This document shows, piece after piece, positions 1-5,951 of a stretch of 5,951 bases of DNA; position 1 is the first letter of the stretch; every line of letters begins with the position of its first letter. The notes beneath the pieces were generated by a model. It did no database searches, was not told where the DNA came from, and saw only the letters and a list, made by a program, of their open reading frames with translations. Position numbers and translations under genes: made by a program. Source of the stretch: a bacterium UBA1459 (lineage in GTDB: Bacteria > Pseudomonadota > Alphaproteobacteria > CAJXXZ01 > UBA1459); the NCBI GenBank assembly GCA_002325765.1, contig DCST01000004.1, forward strand, positions 2,773 to 8,723. The letters are read 5' to 3'.

Positions 1-352
1 CTATTTGAAAGAAATAATGAATTTATCTTCACCAGAAATAAGAGAGCAGTTCCTACCACATGTATCTAATATTCTTAAAATGGACTCTTTGATTACAAAG
101 GCAAAGAAAATAAAAGAAGTATTACCATTCATATTTATTCCACTAGGAAATTGGGCACAATTAGAAGATGATCTAAAAGAAGACAAAATGCAACCTTTAT
201 CAGCAGATAACTTAGATAGACAGAAATTGAAAGACATTTTACCTCAAGTAAAAGAAATACTAGATACATTATGTTTATTTTCTAATAATGGTGATGATAA
301 TTTATCAGGTATTAATTATTTAAATCCAGATATTTATACAACAGATCTATGA
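1..352 (+). CDS. C-terminal part of an unrecognised protein (5' end outside window)
   Basis: The reading frame is open from the left edge to a TGA stop at 350-352, which is followed directly by an in-frame TAA. A TTG at position 5 and an ATG at 17 are possible starts, but no ribosome site precedes them and the frame is still open at the edge, so this is more likely the tail of a longer gene. The visible 115 or so residues are mostly amphipathic and helix-prone, with many Lys, Asp, Glu and Leu. One short hydrophobic patch (IFIPLGNW) lies in the middle, and the tail is Asn/Asp-rich. I see no catalytic motif, metal site or clear transmembrane segment and do not recognise the family. That it is coding rests on the long open frame in AT-rich DNA and on codon use like its neighbours. 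Its last 19 bases overlap the end of prmC on the other strand. Confidence 0.7.
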   Translation, partial: YLKEIMNLSSPEIREQFLPHVSNILKMDSLITKAKKIKEVLPFIFIPLGNWAQLEDDLKEDKMQPLSADNLDRQKLKDILPQVKEILDTLCLFSNNGDDNLSGINYLNPDIYTTDL

Positions 353-1071
353 TAAATAGCTCTAGCATTATTACTATAATCATAAAACAACTCATAATTA
401 GTAAAATAATTTTTAATAATATTAATATTTCCTATTTCTAATAAAATATATTTAAATAAATAAGATTTTTCTGCTATTTTTTTATAGAAATCGCATCCAT
501 CTATACCTCCATATAATGCAATATAAGGATCTATAACATTTGTAGATTCTTCATGTGTTAAGTACGGAGGATTACTTATACATAAATCAAAACACTGATC
601 AATATTATTTAACCAATCATTTTGTTTAATTTGATATCTTATATTCCAATCTTTAATATATGTGTTAAGATTTTTATTTGCTATCTCTATTACTTCAGAT
701 GAAATTTCTATACCTATACCACTACTATTTTTAAATTCATGTAAAATGGCAATTGAGATTGCTCCAGTACCAATACCAAGTTCTGTAAACGTAAACTTTT
801 TATTTTTATCAAATTTTTTAAGTAATATTTCTATTAATAACTCAGTATCTGCTCTTGGATCTAATGTATATTGATTAGTATATAACTTAAATTTCCAAAA
901 ATATTTAAAATTAATAAGTTTATAGATTGGTATTTTATATTTTAAAATTTGTTCTGCAAAATATTCAGCTATTTCAATTTCATTACTAGATAAATTATCA
1001 ATAAATATTGTTTTATTAAAATATTCATATATTAGATTTTGTTCTGCGTATATAAGCTTGTTAAAATACAT
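334..1071 (-). CDS. prmC: PrmC (HemK), peptide chain release factor N5-glutamine methyltransferase
   Basis: PrmC uses S-adenosylmethionine in the cytoplasm to methylate the Gln side chain of the GGQ motif in release factors RF1 and RF2, which speeds peptide release. The 245-residue product has the family landmarks in order: a short N-terminal helical domain (about 1-60), the DPRADTE segment at 71-77 (usually PRPETE), the SAM-binding motif ELGIGTGAIS at 97-106, acidic GIEIS at 120-124, the catalytic and substrate-binding NPPY at 167-170, the family-specific region IALYGGIDG at 184-192, and LLEIGN at 210-215. E. coli PrmC has 277 residues, so this copy is compact, mainly at the N-terminal release-factor-recognition domain. 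Arg-Ala-Asp in place of the usual Arg-Pro-Glu is a deviation, but all core motifs are present and the enzyme is probably active. The ATG at 1071 is the only start that leaves room for the divergent dnaG start 32 bases away. No prfA gene is visible beside it, although prfA is a common neighbour in other bacteria. Confidence 0.93.
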   Translation of the reverse strand: MYFNKLIYAEQNLIYEYFNKTIFIDNLSSNEIEIAEYFAEQILKYKIPIYKLINFKYFWKFKLYTNQYTLDPRADTELLIEILLKKFDKNKKFTFTELGIGTGAISIAILHEFKNSSGIGIEISSEVIEIANKNLNTYIKDWNIRYQIKQNDWLNNIDQCFDLCISNPPYLTHEESTNVIDPYIALYGGIDGCDFYKKIAEKSYLFKYILLEIGNINIIKNYFTNYELFYDYSNNARAIYHRSVV

Positions 1072-1087
1072 GAAATAATTCTATAAA
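1058..1087 (+). promoter_or_regulatory. Candidate sigma70-type promoter for dnaG
   Basis: TTGTTA at 1058-1063 (4 of 6 matches to TTGACA) is separated by 18 bases from TATAAA at 1082-1087 (5 of 6 matches to TATAAT). Transcription would start near 1094, giving dnaG a leader of only about 10 bases. The -35 element lies inside the first codons of the divergent prmC gene, as the 32-base gap requires. A second TATAAA at 1090-1095 is an alternative -10. In DNA this AT-rich such matches arise easily by chance, so the call rests mainly on position. Confidence 0.25.
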
Positions 1088-1103
1088 AATATAAACTTAA
1101 AAT

Positions 1104-2603
1104 ATGAAGTATGTAGAAGTATTGAATAATGTTCTTATTACAGAGATTTCTAAATACTGCAAATTAATTAAGAAAAATAATTTATATTGGACTAAATGTC
1201 CTTTTCATAAAGAAAACACGGCTTCTTTTTGTATTAATGAAGAAAAAGCATTTTATTATTGTTTTGGATGTGGAGAAAGCGGTAATGTTATTAAATTTAT
1301 ACAAAAAATTAATAATCTAACATACAATCAATCATTACAACAACTTTCTGAAGTATATAATATAAAAATAAAACATACTGATATATCAGATATACAAACA
1401 GTAATGCAAGATTTATGCTCATATTATCAAAATAATTTATCAGAAGACATTTTAAAATATTTCACTAATAGAAATATTTCTACTGAAATGATTCAATTAT
1501 TTAAACTAGGTTATGCTATAGATGGTGTTTCTTATTTACAAAAAAAAGGATATGCTATGAATATTATTAATAAAACAGGTATATCTTCCTATAATTCTCA
1601 AGATCGATTTAGAGACCGTTTAATATTTCCTATTTTAAATCGTAGAAGTGAAATAGTTGGTTTTGCTGGTCGAGTATTAAGTAATCAAGAACCAAAATAT
1701 CTTAATTCTATTGAAAGTGATTTATTTCATAAAAGTTATTGTATTTATAATGAATGGCAGTTAGTATATGGTTTACCTGTTATAATTGTAGAAGGATATA
1801 TAGATGTTATTAAACTTACTCAATATGGTTTTAAGAATATTGTTGCGTCTATGGGTACAGCACTTACATATACTCAGTTAATGCTTATTCTACAATACAC
1901 AAAAAAAATATATATTATGTTTGATGGAGATGATGCAGGTAAAAATGCAATAAAAAAAAACATTAACTCAATATTAGAAGCTTTACAATCTCACATAGAA
2001 ATATTTATATGTAATATTCAGGAAAAAGATCCTGATGATATACTTAATCAATATGGAGAAAAAAAAATATATGAATACTTAAATCTATCTATTTCATTAA
2101 TTGATTGGATAAAACAAGAATATACAAAAAACTTATATTCATCTCCTCATTCAGAAACTCAATATATACAAACAATAGATCAATTACTACAATCTATCAA
2201 TTCACCAATACTAAGAAATTCATATCGTAAATATCTTATTGTTCCAGTTTCATTAAATAATACACCACAAAGAAAATGGCATGAAAAAAACAATAAAGAA
2301 ACTCTAGAGTTAAAAATATTATTATTTTGTATTTATTTTAATTTGTTAGAGGATCATTTTGAGTTAATATGTAATCTTAGCTTTTCTGATAAATATGAAG
2401 ATATTCGACTTTATCTAATTAGTAATGTTTATAAGTCAAATATACTACAGGAAGTAAGATATAAATATGATTTTCTAAATGTAGCTTTAAGTGAATATAG
2501 AGAAATTATTTATTTAAATAAAAATGCATCTCAATATTTAATGGATCTAATTAATAGTTATCAAAACATAAAAAAGATACAAATATTAATACCTAAACTT
2601 TAA
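1104..2603 (+). CDS. dnaG: DNA primase DnaG
   Basis: DnaG makes the short RNA primers for leading- and lagging-strand DNA synthesis and works with the DnaB helicase. The 499-residue product has the full bacterial architecture. A CHC2 zinc finger has Cys32, His35, Cys53 and Cys56 with the canonical 2-17-2 spacing. The RNA-polymerase domain carries the basic motif RFRDRLIFPI at 168-177. The TOPRIM fold follows, with VEGYIDVI (Glu230), ASMGTAL at 248-254, and metal-binding FDGDDAG (Asp274, Asp276, Asp277) and DPDD at 309-312. A helical bundle including SPILRNSYRKYL (367-378) closes this domain. The segment from about 398 to 440 resembles the first part of the helicase-binding C-terminal domain, with FSDKYEDIRLYL at 427-438. 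The protein is about 80 residues shorter than E. coli DnaG (581), most of the loss falling in the C-terminal domain. ATG 1104 places the zinc finger at the normal distance from the N-terminus. Several A tracts of 8-9 bases lie in the gene. rpoD, a frequent neighbour, does not follow it. Confidence 0.96.
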   Translation: MKYVEVLNNVLITEISKYCKLIKKNNLYWTKCPFHKENTASFCINEEKAFYYCFGCGESGNVIKFIQKINNLTYNQSLQQLSEVYNIKIKHTDISDIQTVMQDLCSYYQNNLSEDILKYFTNRNISTEMIQLFKLGYAIDGVSYLQKKGYAMNIINKTGISSYNSQDRFRDRLIFPILNRRSEIVGFAGRVLSNQEPKYLNSIESDLFHKSYCIYNEWQLVYGLPVIIVEGYIDVIKLTQYGFKNIVASMGTALTYTQLMLILQYTKKIYIMFDGDDAGKNAIKKNINSILEALQSHIEIFICNIQEKDPDDILNQYGEKKIYEYLNLSISLIDWIKQEYTKNLYSSPHSETQYIQTIDQLLQSINSPILRNSYRKYLIVPVSLNNTPQRKWHEKNNKETLELKILLFCIYFNLLEDHFELICNLSFSDKYEDIRLYLISNVYKSNILQEVRYKYDFLNVALSEYREIIYLNKNASQYLMDLINSYQNIKKIQILIPKL

Positions 2604-2613
2604 CCTTTTTTAT
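2568..2613. terminator. Possible weak bidirectional terminator between dnaG and the ABC gene
   Basis: A perfect 9-base inverted repeat, ATAAAAAAG at 2568-2576 and CTTTTTTAT at 2605-2613, flanks the dnaG stop codon and reaches the 10-base gap before the converging ABC transporter stop. Each strand would end in a T run on the 3' arm. The stem has a single G:C pair and a 28-base loop, so it would be weak and may be chance in such DNA. The main reason to propose it is that two converging transcripts must end here. Confidence 0.15.
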
Positions 2614-5274
2614 CTATTTTTTATCTATATATTTCATAATATGAGCAAATCTTCTAAATCTTTTTTTTAGCTCTTTTATATCTGTTAAATCTATACCTCC
2701 TGTTAAACAAAATGATCTAAATGAGTCATTTACTGTAAATAAATGCGCTGGAGTATCTATAATGATTTTAAATAATGGATCTGAGTCATATTCTCTTTGT
2801 TGCTTTTGAAAATAAAATACTCTATCTGCATACTGTATGGCTGTTCCAGAGTGTTCTACAATTATAATAATAGGTTTAACACCAGTTATTCTTGCTATTT
2901 CCTCTATTAGATATAAAACTGCATTATGTATTTTATAAGACATTTCTCTACCAACTGCACTATCAATTTCATCCATTGCAAGTACAAACAATTTTCTACC
3001 AGACTTAATATATTGCATTAAAATACTCATAATAATACTTAATAACAATCTTTGCATTTGTCCTCCAGAAAGATTTTTTGCGCTTACTTCTTTTTCAAAT
3101 AGAAATCTTCTACTTCTTAAACTATCATCAAACTGAGCTAAATCCATAACTTGTTGAATATCTCCTTCTTGAAGATAAGTAAGTGTTTTTGTACCATTTT
3201 TATATTCTACTTGTAAACCTAATGACATTATTTCCATTAAAGTATCTATAGGCATTAATTGTAACTGAGCCATACATAATACATGCTTACGCATTTCTCG
3301 ATAATCTATTTCCTGTATTATCATTCCATTTAAGAGAATATTACCTGATTCAGGTACCTGAAGACCAATAGAAGATCTAAGTAATGTAGATTTACCGCAT
3401 CCAGTTTCTCCAATTAGTACTACAATTTCTCCAGGTTTAATTGTTTCTGTAAAATCTTTAATCACTGAATATGTATCAGTTGTGTCTTCAGATTGTGAAT
3501 ATGAAATATTAACTTTATTAAATACTATTCCAGTATTTTGTGCATTTATATCAAAAGGTTTATTTTTTTGTTTTGATGTAATTAGTAATGTTCTTATACC
3601 AAGTAAAACATTTGTAAGCTTACTACTATCTTCAGATAATTGTCTTGTATTTTCTAATAAGCTTGATAATAATTCTGGAAGTTTTAACAATGGATGAAGA
3701 TAGAAATAATATATTGTTATACCCTGTATTGCAACTATAAGAAATATAATAGATGATATTGATTTATCTAGTCCAACAAATAATAAAGATAATTCACTAT
3801 ATTGTTGTGCATCAAATATAGATGACATCACTGATAATAAATATACTAATGGAACAAATAAGAGAATATTTATAATTATATTACATGCAAATATCTTATA
3901 ATTCTCACTACTTGCTTCTCCTTTTTGTGTTATAGTGTGAAACACGTTATCAACAGCTCTTGGAGTATAACCTGTCATCATATATATACTAGAGTTTTTT
4001 GTAAAATCATATATACCTGTATTCAATAATCTATCATTATCGTTTGCTTCCTTGCTATATGTATTAGTCTTTATTGCATATATAGCTATAGGTATAACTA
4101 GTAATATACATATACCAAATACAAATATAGGTCTAAGTATTTTCAATAATATATCCAATAATAATTTCTTAGTTTCTCCTGATGATTCTACCATTGTCTT
4201 TAGTAATGGGGCACCATTATTTAAAATACTAAATATCATTTCTTTTGTTAATGGAACAACTGGTGCAATTTTATATATTTCATCAGTTTTTTCTTTATCA
4301 GATTTACTACTTTCTAATATTTTAAGAATTACAGTTATTTTAGGTAAATATTTAATAAACTCTTGTGAGATCAATAGAAATCCAAATATCATAGTAAATA
4401 AAATAACAGATAGATATCCAACTATAATTGTAAAAAAAGTACTTAATATACTCATTTGTATTGAACTTACTAAGCTTTTTGTTAGAATATATGCTTTTAA
4501 CCAATCAAATATATAAGGTAAATCACTAATTAACAAACCAAATGAAGCAGAATCTGAATACTTTATATTATCTAATAATCCAAATATTTCATTAATAACT
4601 ACCTTCATTACTAATGTTTTTAGTATATTATTTAATGTATACAAAGTTGTAATAGCAGATATTGATATAAATAAACCATATTTAAAATACTGAGTAGCCG
4701 CATTTATAGAAGAAAACTCATATATAACTGCACCTACTATACAAAATGAAAGCATTAATGAAACAGTTATTGATAATCCAATACTGGCAAAAAAATTTAA
4801 TCTATTAATAGCAGATAATGGATCTGTTGTAACTCTATCTAAACATTTTACAGGATTTGATATATTTTTATCTGCTAATATTGCAATTAATGAATCTATT
4901 TTTTTAGCTCTAAATAAAATTCTATGAATTAAATTTCTAAATATATTTGCAAAACCTTCTTGTATCTTGCTTTTAAATTTATATTTTTGATCATGTAAAG
5001 ATCTTACTTCTACATCCTCTTTAGAATGATATTGTGTATTAGATGAAAAAGATCTATGATAATTAATTTCATCAGAATTACTTATATTAGAACTATTATC
5101 TATTTGAATAGAGTTTTTTTCTTTCTGTATTAGCGCTTGTTTAGATGAAGAATCTATCAATAATTCTGAACTTATTAATTCAGATGATTTTATATCTTGA
5201 TCAGAAGAACTATCAACGCTTTTACTTTCATGTATATCAGAACACAATACAAATAAGTTTAAAAAATATAACAT
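2614..5274 (-). CDS. Fused permease/ATP-binding ABC transporter, substrate unknown
   Basis: The 886-residue product joins a membrane domain to a C-terminal ATPase, so it probably acts as a homodimeric inner-membrane transporter. Residues 1-11 are hydrophobic, about 15-85 are Ser/Asp/Glu-rich low complexity, and 100-130 are basic. Hydrophobic segments lie near 163-187, 199-222, 267-301 (one or two spans), 382-401, 461-484 and 504-526. Long hydrophilic stretches occur at about 305-380 and 402-460. The ATPase (about 583-825) has an A-loop Tyr592, Walker A GETGCGKST 622-630, Q-loop Gln670, signature LSGGQ 735-739, Walker B FVLAMDE 763-769 and switch His808. The D-loop reads SAVG (772-775) instead of SALD. 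About 60 residues follow the ATPase. The phrase IDYREMRKHV before the Q-loop is like type I exporters, while ISNP...DRVTTD before the first membrane span faintly recalls the NPDQRI region of SbmA/BacA and ABCD-type proteins. The family assignment within ABC proteins is therefore open. ATG 5274 is taken because the next in-frame Met is residue 174. Its 3' end converges on dnaG. Confidence 0.88.
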   Translation of the reverse strand: MLYFLNLFVLCSDIHESKSVDSSSDQDIKSSELISSELLIDSSSKQALIQKEKNSIQIDNSSNISNSDEINYHRSFSSNTQYHSKEDVEVRSLHDQKYKFKSKIQEGFANIFRNLIHRILFRAKKIDSLIAILADKNISNPVKCLDRVTTDPLSAINRLNFFASIGLSITVSLMLSFCIVGAVIYEFSSINAATQYFKYGLFISISAITTLYTLNNILKTLVMKVVINEIFGLLDNIKYSDSASFGLLISDLPYIFDWLKAYILTKSLVSSIQMSILSTFFTIIVGYLSVILFTMIFGFLLISQEFIKYLPKITVILKILESSKSDKEKTDEIYKIAPVVPLTKEMIFSILNNGAPLLKTMVESSGETKKLLLDILLKILRPIFVFGICILLVIPIAIYAIKTNTYSKEANDNDRLLNTGIYDFTKNSSIYMMTGYTPRAVDNVFHTITQKGEASSENYKIFACNIIINILLFVPLVYLLSVMSSIFDAQQYSELSLLFVGLDKSISSIIFLIVAIQGITIYYFYLHPLLKLPELLSSLLENTRQLSEDSSKLTNVLLGIRTLLITSKQKNKPFDINAQNTGIVFNKVNISYSQSEDTTDTYSVIKDFTETIKPGEIVVLIGETGCGKSTLLRSSIGLQVPESGNILLNGMIIQEIDYREMRKHVLCMAQLQLMPIDTLMEIMSLGLQVEYKNGTKTLTYLQEGDIQQVMDLAQFDDSLRSRRFLFEKEVSAKNLSGGQMQRLLLSIIMSILMQYIKSGRKLFVLAMDEIDSAVGREMSYKIHNAVLYLIEEIARITGVKPIIIIVEHSGTAIQYADRVFYFQKQQREYDSDPLFKIIIDTPAHLFTVNDSFRSFCLTGGIDLTDIKELKKRFRRFAHIMKYIDKK

Positions 5275-5299
5275 AACTATATAATATTACAAAACTAAC

Positions 5300-5330
5300 T
5301 TCAATATATATAAATAAAATAAAATATAAT
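5300..5330 (+). promoter_or_regulatory. Candidate promoter for ileS in the divergent ABC/ileS gap
   Basis: The 85-base gap at 5275-5359 is almost entirely A and T and must hold the promoters for both flanking genes. A perfect -10 hexamer TATAAT sits at 5325-5330. The best upstream match is TTCAAT at 5300-5305, only 3 of 6 to consensus and 19 bases away, so the -35 is weak. Transcription would start near 5337, about 23 bases before the ileS ATG. On the minus strand TATTAT at 5281-5286 could be a -10 for the ABC gene, but it is only 6 bases from that ATG and would give a leaderless message. Confidence 0.3.
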
Positions 5331-5359
5331 CTTCTTGATAAATATATATACAATATAGT

Positions 5360-5951
5360 ATGAGTCATAATTATGAAAAAACTGTAAATATTCCTCAAAC
5401 TGATTTTTTAATGAAAGCAGATTTATATTTATTAGAACCAAGAATAATCGAGAAATGGCATAGTATTAATCTGTATAAATTAATAAAAGATAAGAAAGCT
5501 CCGAAATTTGTAATGCACTATGGGCCTCCTTATTTAAATGGAGATTTTCATATTGGACATGCAGTAAATATGATTTTAAAAGATACGATACTTAGATCTC
5601 AAAATCTTTTAGGATATGCTGTAGATATATTACCTGGATTTGATTGTCATGGCCTACCAATAGAACTTAAAGCACAAAAAAACTTTACTTATGATAAATC
5701 TCAAAATCTGTATAATAATATTAAAAAACTTAGAGAAACTTGTGCTGCATTTAATGATCAATATTTGCCATCACAACTTAAAACACTAAAAAGAACAGGT
5801 ATGCTTTTATCTTCTTCAGAATATTATATGACAAGATTAAATACTCATATTATTTATAAGAACTTTTCTCAGTTACTATTAAATAATAAAGTTATATTGA
5901 AGAAAAAACCAGTTATTTGGTCTATTAGTGAAGAAACAACAATAGCTGATA
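5360..5951 (+). CDS. ileS: Isoleucyl-tRNA synthetase IleRS, N-terminal part (3' end outside window)
   Basis: IleRS charges tRNA-Ile with isoleucine in the cytoplasm and is essential for translation. The 197 visible residues match the N-terminus of bacterial type 1 IleRS: the opening YEKTVNIPQTDFLMKADL at 5-22 (family pattern YKxTLNLPxTxFPMR), YGPPYLNGDFHIGH at 54-67 with the class I HIGH signature at 64-67, and PGFDCHGLPIELK at 92-104. KKKPVIWS at 181-188 begins the strand that leads into the editing domain. Full-length type 1 enzymes have roughly 930-950 residues, so about a fifth is seen here. The KMSKS loop, editing domain and zinc-binding C-terminus lie beyond the edge. Deviations are Tyr54 where HDGPPYANG usually has Asp, Phe94 where PGWDCHG has Trp, and loss of the usual GDW motif near 150. 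Start ATG 5360 puts the N-terminus at the normal point; no Shine-Dalgarno sequence precedes it. The type 1 form helps place the organism. Confidence 0.95.
   Translation, partial: MSHNYEKTVNIPQTDFLMKADLYLLEPRIIEKWHSINLYKLIKDKKAPKFVMHYGPPYLNGDFHIGHAVNMILKDTILRSQNLLGYAVDILPGFDCHGLPIELKAQKNFTYDKSQNLYNNIKKLRETCAAFNDQYLPSQLKTLKRTGMLLSSSEYYMTRLNTHIIYKNFSQLLLNNKVILKKKPVIWSISEETTIAD

Noticed and set aside
1..237. Minus-strand open frame of 78 codons opposite the first gene
   Set aside because: It runs antisense to a longer frame with better codon use, reads as a Ser/Phe-rich shadow, and has no motif.
662..874. Plus-strand open frame of 70 codons inside prmC
   Set aside because: It lies fully antisense to the SAM-binding region of prmC, whose motifs are unmistakable. 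The product is a Leu/Ser/Asn-rich shadow.
3482..3697. Plus-strand open frame of 71 codons inside the ABC gene
   Set aside because: It is antisense to the linker and start of the ATPase domain, with no motif and no start context.
4052..4516. Plus-strand open frame of 154 codons with hydrophobic stretches
   Set aside because: It is antisense to membrane spans of the ABC transporter. Its Ile/Asn-rich character is the mirror of that AT-rich coding sequence, and no domain is recognisable.
5275..5359. Possible small RNA or riboswitch (for example a T-box) ahead of ileS
   Set aside because: The gap is only 85 bases of nearly pure A/T with no stable stem, specifier loop or T-box core, and is too short for a T-box leader.
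5335..5359. TTGATA at 5335-5340 as a -35 element for ileS
   Set aside because: With normal spacing the -10 would fall on or after the ileS ATG; the nearest candidate, TATAGT at 5354-5359, is only 13 bases away.
1..5951. Alternative genetic code with TGA as Trp
   Set aside because: Trp codons in dnaG are TGG and the first gene ends with TGA, so the standard code explains all frames.

Overview
The window is a dense, very AT-rich stretch of bacterial chromosome, roughly a quarter G+C by eye. It carries five protein-coding genes and almost no spacer DNA: the gaps are 32, 10 and 85 bases, and one tail-to-tail overlap covers 19 bases. A-ending and T-ending codons dominate, homopolymer A tracts are common, no start has a clear Shine-Dalgarno sequence, and proteins are shorter than usual for their families or rich in Lys, Ile and Asn. 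This fits a reduced genome of an obligate intracellular bacterium. The DnaG layout and its RNA-polymerase-domain phrases look alphaproteobacterial, which suggests Rickettsiales or Holosporales. The isoleucyl-tRNA synthetase is the ordinary bacterial type 1 enzyme, whereas Rickettsia species, as I recall, carry the eukaryote-like type, so a lineage outside Rickettsiaceae is more likely. This placement is inference. Trp is encoded by TGG in the genes checked and TGA is used as a stop, so the standard bacterial code applies.

Layout, left to right: (1) the C-terminal end of an unrecognised protein on the plus strand, cut by the window edge; (2) prmC on the minus strand, overlapping it tail to tail; (3) dnaG on the plus strand, divergent from prmC across 32 bases; (4) a large fused permease/ATPase ABC transporter on the minus strand, converging on dnaG with 10 bases between stops; (5) the first third or less of ileS on the plus strand, divergent from the ABC gene across 85 bases and cut by the right edge.

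The five genes strictly alternate strand, so none can share an operon with its neighbour inside this window. Three are core information-processing genes: release-factor methylation, replication priming and tRNA charging. They are linked by position only. The ABC transporter is the least conventional gene, with a serine-rich N-terminal extension, an unusual membrane-domain layout and an altered D-loop. I see no convincing sign of a mobile element, CRISPR array, RNA gene or undescribed multi-gene system.
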